Positions 53,149-61,939 of a stretch of DNA of 64,000 bases are shown piece by piece (the stretch's first letter is position 1; every line of letters begins with the position of its first letter). Where the stretch lies: assembly GCF_000403435.2 (NCBI RefSeq), contig NZ_KE159703.1:861033-925032 (forward strand). The letters are read 5' to 3'. This DNA comes from Oscillibacter sp. 1-3 (lineage in GTDB: Bacteria > Bacillota > Clostridia > Oscillospirales > Oscillospiraceae). The notes beneath the pieces were generated by a model, which worked only from the letters and a program-made list of their open reading frames with translations, ran no database searches and was not told the DNA's origin. Both the position numbers and the translations under genes were made by a program.

Positions 53149-53927
53149 GACAGCCTCCTCAAAAAAGGTTCCAGATACTGCGCGGCGCAGGCCGCGGCCA
53201 GCATCCACAACTCGGCGGTCTGTAAAAACCAGCCCGCCAGATCCCCGGAGATCCCGCCGAAGGTGTTCCGGGCCATGGAGCGGTAGAAGAGAAATACGCC
53301 CAGGGCCGCCGCCGCCATGGAGATTCCCGCTGGGCCCCGCAGGCACAGCAGTGCAGCCAACAGGGCAGAGAGCGCCGCCAGCAGGGCGCGGAGCCGCCGC
53401 CGGTCCGCCGCCGCGGCGAAGGTGTGGGCAAGGCCAGTATCCCGGGCCAGGGGAAAGGCGGCGATGGCCAGTCCGGACAGGGCCCGGGACAGGCAGAAGG
53501 ACAAAAGGAAGGCAGGGCCCTCGTACCGGGGCAGGGCCGTCCACAGCGCGAAGGAGGCCAGGAAATAACAGCACAGCCGGATGGCGGCAAAGGCCCCCAG
53601 ATGGGGGTCCTTCAAAATCTCCTGCCGCCGCTGGGGGGAGGCGTGGCTGGCCAGGGCGTCGCAGGTGTCGGCATAGCCGTCCAGGTGGACGCCGCCGGTG
53701 ATGAGCGGAGGCAGCAGGCACAGTCCCGCCCCCCGCAGGATGGCCGGCAGGGTCAGAACGCCGCACAGGGCGTCCCAGGCCCAGCAGGCTCCGCCGGAGA
53801 CAAGGCCCACCAGGGGAAAGGCCGCCAGCATCCAGCGCATATGCTTTTCGTCCCAGGGTACCTGGGGGACGGGCAGGGCCGAGAACATGGAAAACGCGGC
53901 GGCAGCGGCGCCCAGAACGGTTTTCAC
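53145..53927 (-). CDS. cobS: Adenosylcobinamide-GDP ribazoletransferase
   Basis: Cobalamin synthase, joining AdoCbi-GDP to alpha-ribazole. A 260-residue membrane protein: FSMFSALPVPQVPWDEKHMR, ITGGVHLDGYADTCDALASH with the metal-binding Asp, and several Ala/Leu-rich helices. It starts with GTG at 53927, which overlaps the cobU stop (GTGA). Its stop overlaps the next start (ATGA). Confidence 0.94.
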   Translation of the reverse strand: MKTVLGAAAAAFSMFSALPVPQVPWDEKHMRWMLAAFPLVGLVSGGACWAWDALCGVLTLPAILRGAGLCLLPPLITGGVHLDGYADTCDALASHASPQRRQEILKDPHLGAFAAIRLCCYFLASFALWTALPRYEGPAFLLSFCLSRALSGLAIAAFPLARDTGLAHTFAAAADRRRLRALLAALSALLAALLCLRGPAGISMAAAALGVFLFYRSMARNTFGGISGDLAGWFLQTAELWMLAAACAAQYLEPFLRRLS

Positions 53928-54439
53928 GGCAGGGGCCCTCCCTTCAAATAGTTGGGCAGTCCGCAGATCACCTCCGCCACGGTGTCCGCCCGGGCCGCGA
54001 GAAGGCGGTTGATCCGTGCCAGGGCGCGCAGGTAGCGGAGGGTGTCCTCTTCGCAGGCCGTGCCGCCGGAGAATACCTCGTTGGTGACCACGGTCAGATG
54101 GCCGCACCGGGCCAGCAGGGCGTCCACGCCCCGGAGGACCGCCTCCTGGCCGCCGCCCTCCGGGTCATAGAGCTCGTTGGCGGTCAGGTTGCTCATGCAC
54201 TCCAGCAGGACGTTGGCCCCTGCCGGGACCTCCGCCCCCGCCAGGTCCGTGTACCGCTCCAGGGTCTCAAAGCCCTTATCCTGCCGGAGACGGCGGTGGC
54301 GGGCGATGCGGGCGCGGCACTCCTGATCCCAGGGCCGCATGGTGGCGAGATAGATCCGCCGTCCGGGCAGGCGTACGACGCGGGACTCGGCGTACTCGCT
54401 CTTGCCGCTGGCGGCGCCGCCGATGACCAGTGTGAACAT
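53924..54439 (-). CDS. cobU: Adenosylcobinamide kinase / guanylyltransferase
   Basis: 171 residues, bifunctional: phosphorylates adenosylcobinamide, then adds GMP. P-loop LVIGGAASGKSEYAE, YLATMRPWDQECRARIARH with the His-rich RHRRLR region, LLECMSNLTANELY and VVTNEVFSG. The ATG at 54439 follows GGAGGCGCTC. It lies 10 bases after cobT. Confidence 0.94.
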   Translation of the reverse strand: MFTLVIGGAASGKSEYAESRVVRLPGRRIYLATMRPWDQECRARIARHRRLRQDKGFETLERYTDLAGAEVPAGANVLLECMSNLTANELYDPEGGGQEAVLRGVDALLARCGHLTVVTNEVFSGGTACEEDTLRYLRALARINRLLAARADTVAEVICGLPNYLKGGPLP

Positions 54440-54449
54440 GAGCGCCTCC

Positions 54450-55508
54450 TTATTGCGGGACGTAGGCGTCAATGCCCAGACGTCCGAAGGTCTGGCCGCT
54501 GCGATAGACTGCCAGGGCCATGTCCAGCAGGGGAAGGACCGCCGCGGCCCCGCTGCCCTCTCCCAGGCGCATTCCGGCGGAGATCAGGGGACTGAGACCC
54601 AGGGCCTCCAGCATCAGCCCGCCCGCTGGTTCGGCGGAAACGTGGCTGGGAAGCATGGCGAACTCCGCTCCGGGCCGCAGCCGGGCAGCGCACAGCGCCG
54701 CCGCGCCGCTGATGAATCCGTCGATCACCACAGGAACGCGGTACAGCGCGCCCCCCAAAAACACGCCGCACAGACCTGCGATGTCCAGCCCGCCCACTTT
54801 GGAGATGACGTCCACAGGGTCGGAGGGGTCCGGACGGTTCAGTGCGACGGCCCGCTCAATGGCGGCGATCTTCCGGGCAAGCCCGGCGTCGGACAGGCCC
54901 GCCCCCCGGCCGGTGACCTCCCATGGGGACTTATCCAGCAGGACGGATGCCAGGGCGCTGGAGGTGGTGGTGTTGCCGATGCCCATCTCCCCGGTGGCGA
55001 TGATGGACGCGCCGCTCTCCCGGCACTTTCGCACCAGCTCCGCCCCCAGCTCAATGGCGTGGACGCATTCCGTCCGGGTCATGGCGGGGCCCTGGGTGAT
55101 GTCCGCCGTGCCGTTTCGCACCCGGCGGTCCCACACGCCGGGTGTGGGGGAGAAGTCCGCCATCCCCATGTCCACGGGAACGACCCGGCACCGGGCGCAC
55201 CGGGCCATGTGGCAGACGGTGCTCTCCCCTGCGGCCAGGGCCCGGGCCACGGAGGCGGTGACGGAGCTGCCGCACTGGGTGACCCCCTGGGCCACCACGC
55301 CGTTGTCGGCGCACAGCACCAGCAGCGTCCGATGGTCAAGGGTGATGTCCGGGCTCCCGGTCACCGCCGCAATCCGGGCCAGGGAGTCCTCCAGCAGTCC
55401 GAGACTCCCCAGGGGCTTGGCCAGGCCGTCCCATTGGGCCAGACAGGCGGCCCTGGCGGCCTCGTCGGGGCCGGTGATCTGCGCCAGGATTTCCGAAAGC
55501 GTTTTCAT
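54450..55508 (-). CDS. cobT: Nicotinate-nucleotide-dimethylbenzimidazole phosphoribosyltransferase
   Basis: Activates the lower-ligand base to alpha-ribazole phosphate. 352 residues: AQWDGLAKPLGSLGLLEDSL, LLVLCADNGVVAQGVTQCGS, TGEMGIGNTTTSSALASVLL and LPSHVSAEPAGGLMLEALGL near the catalytic Glu region. Its start overlaps the cbiA stop. The base actually used is not shown here. Confidence 0.95.
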   Translation of the reverse strand: MKTLSEILAQITGPDEAARAACLAQWDGLAKPLGSLGLLEDSLARIAAVTGSPDITLDHRTLLVLCADNGVVAQGVTQCGSSVTASVARALAAGESTVCHMARCARCRVVPVDMGMADFSPTPGVWDRRVRNGTADITQGPAMTRTECVHAIELGAELVRKCRESGASIIATGEMGIGNTTTSSALASVLLDKSPWEVTGRGAGLSDAGLARKIAAIERAVALNRPDPSDPVDVISKVGGLDIAGLCGVFLGGALYRVPVVIDGFISGAAALCAARLRPGAEFAMLPSHVSAEPAGGLMLEALGLSPLISAGMRLGEGSGAAAVLPLLDMALAVYRSGQTFGRLGIDAYVPQ

Positions 55509-56848
55509 ATGTGTTCCTCTCTCCAGCGGGCGGCCCGGTCCGCAAAGCGCCGGGCCAGGGGCAGCTGGCCGTTAAAGTGCAGGTGAGGGAAGGCGGCGTA
55601 CAGGGTGGGGGAGGCAAAGCCGCAGCGCCACGCGGTCTCCCGGCCCGCCTTTTGGGCCGCCAGGGCCGTGCCGTTTTCCGTGCAGTCCCAGTAGTGGAAC
55701 TCGTGGGCGGGGACCGTCTCGCCCCGGCGCAGCAGCAGGCTGTCGGAATCCGCTGTCAGCGTCAGGTAGCCGAAGCGCTGCAGGCGCCCGGTTTGGAACC
55801 CTGCGCCCGCCAGCGCGCCGGCCATGGGCCAGGGGGTTCCGGCGTCATCCTCCAGCGTCCGCTGGAGATAGAGGAAGCCGCCACACTCCGCGACAGTGGG
55901 CAGGCCCACCGCGACGGCGCGCCGGATACTCTCCCGCATAGCTGCGTTTTCGCTCAGGGATCGGGCGTGGAGCTCCGGGTATCCCCCCGCCAGATACAGC
56001 CCGTCGATGCCGGAGGGCAGTTCCCGGTCCCGCAGGGGGCTGAAAAAGACCAGCTCCGCGCCGCTTTGACGCAGGGCGTCCAGATTGTCCTCGTAGAAAA
56101 AGCAGAATGCCTCATCCCGGGCTATGGCGATCCGGCAACGGGCCGGGGCGGGGACAGGGGCGGTAAACGGGTCAGACGCGGCCCTTGCCAGAGCCAGCAG
56201 AGCGGGAACATCCACGGTCCGCTCCAGCTGAGCGGCCAGGGCCTCGATCCGGGCGGAGAGGTCCGTGATCTCCCCGGCAGTCAGCAGGCCCAGGTGGCGG
56301 CTGGGAAGGACCGCCTCCTCCATGGGGGGCAGAAAGCCCAGCACCGGCAGGCCCGTCTCCCGCTCCAGGATGGGAGCCAGGTGGGTGTGGAGAGCGGGCC
56401 TGCACGCATTCAGCAGCACTCCTGCCAGATGGCTGGGAGTGCGGAAGGACTGGAGTCCCCGTATCTGGGCCGCCAAGGTCAGGCTGGAACCGGCGGGGCG
56501 CACCACCAGCACCGCCGGAATGTCCGCCGTGTCCGCCGTCTGCCAGGCGCTGGATTCCGCGGTGCCGGCTACGCCGTCGTAAAACCCCATGGCTCCCTCC
56601 AGCAGGGCCAGATCCGCCCGCTGGCAGGCCAGGGTGCGCCGCACGCCCTCCGGCCCCTGTAAGAAGAGATCCAGGTTCCGGCTGGGGGTGCCGAGCGCCT
56701 GCGTGTGAAACATGGGGTCGATGTAGTCCGGGCCGCACTTGAAGGACTGCACGGAGATTTCCCGCCGTTTCAATGCTGCCAGCAGGGCGCAGGCGACGGT
56801 GGTCTTTCCGCTGCCGCTGTTCATAGCGCTGAGCATCAACCGCCTCAA
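55505..56848 (-). CDS. cbiA: Cobyrinate a,c-diamide synthase
   Basis: Amidates cob(II)yrinate at a and c. 447 residues with the same two-domain plan as cobyric acid synthase: LSAMNSGSGKTTVACALLAA, SFKCGPDYIDPMFHTQALGT, a glutaminase Cys in TVAECGGFLYLQ and a conserved end (FASPTLYAAFPHLHFNGQLP). It overlaps both neighbours by four bases. Confidence 0.95.
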   Translation of the reverse strand: MRRLMLSAMNSGSGKTTVACALLAALKRREISVQSFKCGPDYIDPMFHTQALGTPSRNLDLFLQGPEGVRRTLACQRADLALLEGAMGFYDGVAGTAESSAWQTADTADIPAVLVVRPAGSSLTLAAQIRGLQSFRTPSHLAGVLLNACRPALHTHLAPILERETGLPVLGFLPPMEEAVLPSRHLGLLTAGEITDLSARIEALAAQLERTVDVPALLALARAASDPFTAPVPAPARCRIAIARDEAFCFFYEDNLDALRQSGAELVFFSPLRDRELPSGIDGLYLAGGYPELHARSLSENAAMRESIRRAVAVGLPTVAECGGFLYLQRTLEDDAGTPWPMAGALAGAGFQTGRLQRFGYLTLTADSDSLLLRRGETVPAHEFHYWDCTENGTALAAQKAGRETAWRCGFASPTLYAAFPHLHFNGQLPLARRFADRAARWREEHI

Positions 56849-58038
56849 GGCCGCACCCCCGTGATGAGGAACACCGGGTTCTGAGCTGTCAGCAGGTGAA
56901 GCGGTCCCGCCGGTTTTCCCCGGGTGACGGCGATTTGTGTGACCTCCGTTTCCCAGTCCAGAGCCGTGAGAGTCTCCAGAGCGGTGTGCAGCGTCTCCAG
57001 GGCGATGGCGGAGACGCAGACCCGGGCGTTGAGGTTTGCGTCATGGACGGCCTGCAAAATCCGGGGCAGTTCGCCGCCGCTGCCTCCCACGAATACCGCG
57101 TCCGGTTTGGGCAGAGCGTCCAGGGCCTCCGGGGCTGCGCCCTCCACCGGGCGCAGGTTCCAGGCGCGAAACCGCTCCCGGTTGGCCCGCAGCAATTCCA
57201 GGGCCTCCGGATTTCGCTCCACGGCCCAGACCGCCTTGGATTGCAGAGCCAGCTCCACACTGACGCTGCCCGTGCCCGCGCCGATGTCCCAGCACACATC
57301 CTCCGGGCCCGCCGCCAGCTTTCCCAGGGCGGCGGCACGAATCACCTGTTTTGTCATGGGAACCCCGCCCCGCAGAAACGCCTCGTCGGGAAATCCCGGC
57401 GTCCGCCGGGGAAAGGTGGGGGCGGCCTCTGCCAGAAGTACGCTCAAAGGAGCGAAGTCCCGCCGGGCGAACTCCGCCGCCGTGCCGGATTCAATATGTT
57501 CCTCCGGGTAGGAGATATTCTCTCCCACAGTCACGGACAGCGTTCCCAGCCCGGCCTCCGCCAATTGGCGGCACAGCGCCGTGGGGCCCAGGGTCCCGCC
57601 GGTGAGGAAGCAGGCGGGCCTGCCCCGGCACACCGCCTCCACGGCGTCGCACTCCACCCCGTGGGCGGAGCGGAGGACCCAGTCCTGCCAGGGGCGGCCC
57701 AGCCGCGCGGCCAGGTACTGCACGCTGGAGACGCCGGGGAGAACCCGGGCCCCGATGCCCCGCTCTGCCAGCAGGGGCAGGAGACTCCGGGCGCCGGAGT
57801 AAAAGCCGGTGTCCCCGCTGTACAATACGCAGGCGTTTTCACAGCCGGAGTCCAGCAGCAGTTGTACGATCTCCCGAGGCTTGACGGCGCTCCTGCGCCG
57901 GGGGGTGATGCCCTCCGGCAGATGGTCCAGCAGCCGCTCCGCGCCCACCAGGAAGTCCGCCTGGGCCAGGGCCTCCCGAACCTCCGCCGTGACCGTGGCC
58001 GCCGTTCCGCAGCCAAGACCCGCCAGTGTCACCTGCAT
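56845..58038 (-). CDS. cbiET: Cobalt-precorrin-7 C5-methyltransferase / precorrin-8 decarboxylase fusion (CbiE-CbiT)
   Basis: 397 residues joining two enzymes that are separate in some bacteria. The N-terminal tetrapyrrole methylase (VTLAGLGCGTAATVTAEVRE, NACVLYSGDTGFYSGARSLL, RVLPGVSSVQYLAARLG) is CbiE; the C-terminal class I methyltransferase (DVCWDIGAGTGSVSVELALQ, AVFVGGSGGELPRILQAVHD) is CbiT. The ATG at 58038 follows GGAGGAATTATT. It overlaps cbiJ by ten bases. Confidence 0.94.
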   Translation of the reverse strand: MQVTLAGLGCGTAATVTAEVREALAQADFLVGAERLLDHLPEGITPRRRSAVKPREIVQLLLDSGCENACVLYSGDTGFYSGARSLLPLLAERGIGARVLPGVSSVQYLAARLGRPWQDWVLRSAHGVECDAVEAVCRGRPACFLTGGTLGPTALCRQLAEAGLGTLSVTVGENISYPEEHIESGTAAEFARRDFAPLSVLLAEAAPTFPRRTPGFPDEAFLRGGVPMTKQVIRAAALGKLAAGPEDVCWDIGAGTGSVSVELALQSKAVWAVERNPEALELLRANRERFRAWNLRPVEGAAPEALDALPKPDAVFVGGSGGELPRILQAVHDANLNARVCVSAIALETLHTALETLTALDWETEVTQIAVTRGKPAGPLHLLTAQNPVFLITGVRP

Positions 58039-58769
58039 AATAATTCCTCCTTGATCCAGGATAGAACCGCCTCCAGACCGACGCCGCCGTCGGCGGGACG
58101 TTCCACCAGCACCAGACGGGCGCCCGTGTTTTGCGCGGCGGCCAGCTTTTCGCCAAAGCCGCCGGGGCCGCCGCCGTCCTTGGTCACAAGCCACATGATG
58201 CGGTACTGTTCCAGCATGGCCTCGTTCAGCTTTTGCGTGAAGGGGCCCTGGAGGGCCAGAATGTTCCGGTGGGGCAGGCCCAGGGCCTCACAGGCCGCGA
58301 TGCTCTCATGGGTGGGAAGCACCCGGGCGTAGAGCCGCTCCGGCGGCAGGCGCGAGAAGGCCGCAAGCTCCTTAGAGCCGGTGGCCAGCAGGATATTGCC
58401 GGTCTGCTCCGCCAAAAAGGCGGCGGCGCCGGCACAGCTGGACACCCGGACCACGTTCTCCGCGGGACTCGCAGGCCGCAGGAGCCGCCGCAGGGGCGTA
58501 TTCGTGTTTTCGCAGGCCGTCCGGACTGCGGCGGTGACGATCTTTGCGTAGGGGTGGGTGGCGTCTACGCAGCAGTCAAAGCCCGCCAGCAGAGATTCCA
58601 TGGCGCTCTGGTCCAGCCGTCCCGTCAGCACGCGGACGCCGGGCAGTCCCGCCAGCTCCTCGGCTCCCAGGGGCGTCGCCACGCTGACGGCGACCTCCGC
58701 CCCCAGGGCGGCGGCCCGCTCCGCCAGGACGCGGCCCTCGGTGGTACCGCCGAAAATCAGCAGCCTCAT
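58029..58769 (-). CDS. cbiJ: Cobalt-precorrin-6A reductase
   Basis: NADPH-dependent ring reduction. 246 residues: LLIFGGTTEGRVLAERAAAL, CCVDATHPYAKIVTAAVRTA, LLATGSKELAAFSRLP and WLVTKDGGGPGGFGEKLAAA. Its start overlaps the cbiH stop by four bases. Confidence 0.93.
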   Translation of the reverse strand: MRLLIFGGTTEGRVLAERAAALGAEVAVSVATPLGAEELAGLPGVRVLTGRLDQSAMESLLAGFDCCVDATHPYAKIVTAAVRTACENTNTPLRRLLRPASPAENVVRVSSCAGAAAFLAEQTGNILLATGSKELAAFSRLPPERLYARVLPTHESIAACEALGLPHRNILALQGPFTQKLNEAMLEQYRIMWLVTKDGGGPGGFGEKLAAAQNTGARLVLVERPADGGVGLEAVLSWIKEELLCR

Positions 58770-59500
58770 GCCTTGGCCTCATAGCCCCGGGGGGTGACCA
58801 TCCGGCCGCTCACCGTCCGGGTGGCGCTGCTGCCAATGAACACGGTGGTGAACATATCCACCGTCTCCTCCCGCAGCTCGCTAAGGGTCAGCACCCGGCG
58901 CTCCTGTCCCTCCCGGCCGATATTCCGCACCCAGCCGCAGACGGTCTCCGGGCCCTTCTCCCGCAGCAGGATGTCACAGGCCCGCCGCAGATAGTCCGCC
59001 CGCTTTTTGGAGGAGGGGTTGTACAGGCATATGGAAAAATCCCCCCTGGCGGCGCAGAGAAGGCGGCTTTCAATGGTCTCCCAGGGGGTCAGCAGGTCCG
59101 ACAGGGAGATGACGCAGAAGTCGTGCATCAGCGGCGCGCCCAGCGCCGCCCCGCCGGAGAGGGCGGCGGTGACGCCGGGGACCACCTCCACCTCCACCTC
59201 CGGAAATTCCGGGCAGAGCTGGAGAAGAGGACCGGCCATGCCGTAGACCCCGGCGTCGCCGCTGCACAGCATAGCCACTGTCCGCCCGGACCGGGCGGTC
59301 TCCATGGCCCGCCGGCAGCGCTCCCGCTCCCGGGTCATGGGGGTGGTGAAAACCTCCTTGTCCGGGTACAGGGGCCGCACCAGATCGATATACACCGTGT
59401 AGCCGCACAGCACCTCCGCCCGGTCCATGGCCTCCCGGGCCTGGGGCGTGATCTGGTCCGCTCCGCCGGGACCGATGCCCACCACATACACCTTATTCAT
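58766..59500 (-). CDS. cbiH: Cobalt-factor III / precorrin-3B C17-methyltransferase
   Basis: Ring-contraction methylase. 244 residues: KVYVVGIGPGGADQITPQAR, LCGYTVYIDLVRPLYPDKEV, CSGDAGVYGMAGPLLQL, VVPGVTAALSGGAALGAPLM and ICLYNPSSKKRADYLRRACD. It overlaps cbiG by eight bases. Confidence 0.94.
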   Translation of the reverse strand: MNKVYVVGIGPGGADQITPQAREAMDRAEVLCGYTVYIDLVRPLYPDKEVFTTPMTRERERCRRAMETARSGRTVAMLCSGDAGVYGMAGPLLQLCPEFPEVEVEVVPGVTAALSGGAALGAPLMHDFCVISLSDLLTPWETIESRLLCAARGDFSICLYNPSSKKRADYLRRACDILLREKGPETVCGWVRNIGREGQERRVLTLSELREETVDMFTTVFIGSSATRTVSGRMVTPRGYEAKA

Positions 59501-60488
59501 CCCGCCATCTCCAATCCGGGGAGAAGGGCGCCAGGGCCGCCGCCATGGTCACGCCGTCTCCCGCCTGTTTTTTTACAATCAGCGCTCCGCCGCTGCCCAG
59601 AACCGCGGCCCGCTCGCACACGTTGTCCACCCCGGTGACGCTCTGTACGAAAGCGGAGGGGGAGAAGCGGCCCTCCACGTCCCGAAGCGCCTGGGCGGAG
59701 AAGGTCTCAAGGGGGAGGCCGCGGTTTTGGCAGAAGGCCAGAAGTCCGGGTTCCTCCCGTTTTAAGTCAATGCTGCACGCCTTATAAAAGGCCAGCGAGT
59801 TCAGCCCGCTCTTCTCCAGAAGCGCCGCAAAGGCCCGCTCCAGGAGCGCCGCGGGCGTGTCCCTCCGGCACCCCACTCCCAGCACGGCGATGATGGGAAT
59901 CAGGCGCAGGGCGTCCCCGCTCTCCCGGCGGAGAGTGAGCATGGCGTCGCAGCTGTGCTCCGCCGCCGGGGCCGTATGCTCCGGCGGCCGGCCCGTGATG
60001 GGCCAGGGGCTGTAAATGCCGGCGGTCTCGCCGGCGAGCACCTTGGAGGAAACGCGGACAATGGCCTCCGGATTTTCTACCCGGCAGTTCTGCCGCCTGG
60101 CCCACTCGTCCACGGCGAAGAGGCCCCGGACGTCCGTGGCGGTGGTGATGACCGGCACCGCGCCGCACTGGGCGGCGATCCTCCGGGCCAGGTCGTTGGC
60201 CCCGCCCAGATGGCCGCTGAGGATGGGCACCGCGAAGCGGCCCGCCTCGTCCACCACCACCACCGCCGGGTCCGCGGCCTTGTGGCAGACGTGGGGGGCG
60301 ATGGCCCGCACGGCGATGCCCGCCGCCCCCACAAAGACCAGGGCGTCCGCCTGGGCAAAGCCGTCGGTGGTCCAATCCGCCAGTCCCAGGGGTGCGCCGC
60401 AGCGGGCGGCCTCGCCGCCCAAGGCCCCGGCCAGCGTTTGGGCCAGGGCGAATCCACGGGCCGTAAAGGCCAGCAGCCGAAGGGTCAT
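59493..60488 (-). CDS. cbiG: Cobalt-precorrin-5A hydrolase CbiG
   Basis: Opens the delta-lactone and releases acetaldehyde; a marker of the anaerobic pathway. 331 residues: ALVFVGAAGIAVRAIAPHVC, PILSGHLGGANDLARRIAAQ and the C-terminal domain AVLGVGCRRDTPAALLERAF with LPLETFSAQALRDVEGRFSP. It overlaps both neighbours. A stand-alone CbiG rather than a CbiG-CbiH fusion. Confidence 0.93.
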   Translation of the reverse strand: MTLRLLAFTARGFALAQTLAGALGGEAARCGAPLGLADWTTDGFAQADALVFVGAAGIAVRAIAPHVCHKAADPAVVVVDEAGRFAVPILSGHLGGANDLARRIAAQCGAVPVITTATDVRGLFAVDEWARRQNCRVENPEAIVRVSSKVLAGETAGIYSPWPITGRPPEHTAPAAEHSCDAMLTLRRESGDALRLIPIIAVLGVGCRRDTPAALLERAFAALLEKSGLNSLAFYKACSIDLKREEPGLLAFCQNRGLPLETFSAQALRDVEGRFSPSAFVQSVTGVDNVCERAAVLGSGGALIVKKQAGDGVTMAAALAPFSPDWRWRDE

Positions 60489-61240
60489 TGGGAGGCCTCA
60501 CGGAATCCCGTGGTAAAGGATGGATCGTAGAGTTTGCTCCGCTGGTAGTCCGGCTCCAGAAAATCGCCCACCAGCACCAGGGCCGTTTTGGTGATGCTGT
60601 GCTCCCGCCCAGCCTTCGCCAGGGTGCCCACAGTGCAGCGGACCACCTTCTCCTCCGGCCAGGTGGCCTTGTACACCAGGGCCGCCGGGGTGTCAGAGGT
60701 ATAGGCCCCTTTCAGGAGCTCGGCCTGGAGTCCCTCCAGCATCCCCGCCGAGAGAAAGACCGCCATGCTGGCCCCGTGGCGGGCCCAGGCGGCGATGGAC
60801 TCCGCCTCCGGCACCGGCGTGCGTCCGGCCATGCGGGTGATGACCACCGACTGGCTCACGCCGGGCAGGGTGTACTCCGCCCGGGCGGCGGCCGCCGCGC
60901 CGCAGAAGCTGGAGACCCCCGGCGTATCGTCGTAGGGGATGCCTCGGGTGTCCAGGGCGTCCATCTGCTCCCGGATGGCTCCATAGAGACAGGGGTCGCC
61001 GGTGTGGAGACGGACGGTGGTTTTTCCCGCCCGCTCCGCCGCCTCCATGACAGAGAGAACCTGCTCCAATGTCATCTCCGCGCTGTTATGAATCTCACAG
61101 TCTGCCTCGCACAGCTCCAGCAGGGCGGGGTTCACCAGGCTGCCGGCGTAGATGACCACGCCCGCTGCTTTTAAGAGCTCCGCGCCCCGGAGGGTGATGA
61201 GGTCCGGCGCGCCGGGCCCCGCTCCAACAAAATGGATCAT
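60485..61240 (-). CDS. cbiF: Cobalt-precorrin-4 C11-methyltransferase
   Basis: 251 residues of the tetrapyrrole methylase family: IHFVGAGPGAPDLITLRGAE, VIYAGSLVNPALLELCEADC, VRLHTGDPCLYGAIREQMDA, YDDTPGVSSFCGAAAAARAE. It starts three bases after the cbiL stop (on the minus strand). Confidence 0.94.
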   Translation of the reverse strand: MIHFVGAGPGAPDLITLRGAELLKAAGVVIYAGSLVNPALLELCEADCEIHNSAEMTLEQVLSVMEAAERAGKTTVRLHTGDPCLYGAIREQMDALDTRGIPYDDTPGVSSFCGAAAAARAEYTLPGVSQSVVITRMAGRTPVPEAESIAAWARHGASMAVFLSAGMLEGLQAELLKGAYTSDTPAALVYKATWPEEKVVRCTVGTLAKAGREHSITKTALVLVGDFLEPDYQRSKLYDPSFTTGFREASQ

Positions 61241-61243
61241 AGC

Positions 61244-61939
61244 TTACTCCTTTACGATGACGGTTGCAAAATACCCCGTCTCCTCTGGCAGCCGCGTGAG
61301 ATCCCGGCAGACCTGCTCCGTGGGCAGGCCGCAGTCCCGGACCATGGCGGCTTTCTCCAAAAGCCCCTTTTGCCGCAGGACCTCCGCCGCCTGGGGGAGC
61401 TGCCGGCCGGATTTCATCAGCACCTTGGTCCCCGGCAGGTCCAGCTGCTCCGCCAGGGAGCTGCTGCCGCCGGGAAGAATGTGAAGGGGGGAGGAGACGG
61501 TGGTGAGGCTGGCGCCCAGGCGGGCCGCCACGGCGCAGAAGCTGGGCACGCCGGGGACCATGACAGCCTTGTACCCTTCTCCGGTGAGCATGTCCATCAG
61601 GTAGCCGAAGGTGGCGTAGATGGACACGTCCCCCAGGTTCAGCATGGCTACGTCCTGCCCCGCCGAGAGGCGGGCCGCGATGGTCTCCGATGCCCGCAGA
61701 CGGGAGGCGCGGAGAACGGCGGGGTCCCGGGACATGGTGAACTCCAGGGGAAGGATGGTCTTGCCCTCCAGGGGCATGGCCTGCCGGACGATGTCCAACG
61801 CCAGCATCTCGCCGCTCTTTGTCCGGGGCGCCGCGATCACCGAACAGCGCTCCAGTGTCCGCAGGGCCTTGGTGGTCAGCAGCTCCGGGTCGCCGGGGCC
61901 CACGCCTACGCCGTAGAATACGCCTTGTCTCACTTCCAT
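61244..61939 (-). CDS. cbiL: Cobalt-factor II / precorrin-2 C20-methyltransferase
   Basis: First committed methylation after precorrin-2. 231 residues: VFYGVGVGPGDPELLTTKAL, VAMLNLGDVSIYATFGYLMD, VMVPGVPSFCAVAARLGASL, VLMKSGRQLPQAAEVL. The start is the ATG at 61939, which lies ten bases inside the cbiD end. An open frame extends upstream but is shadow of cbiD. Confidence 0.93.
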   Translation of the reverse strand: MEVRQGVFYGVGVGPGDPELLTTKALRTLERCSVIAAPRTKSGEMLALDIVRQAMPLEGKTILPLEFTMSRDPAVLRASRLRASETIAARLSAGQDVAMLNLGDVSIYATFGYLMDMLTGEGYKAVMVPGVPSFCAVAARLGASLTTVSSPLHILPGGSSSLAEQLDLPGTKVLMKSGRQLPQAAEVLRQKGLLEKAAMVRDCGLPTEQVCRDLTRLPEETGYFATVIVKE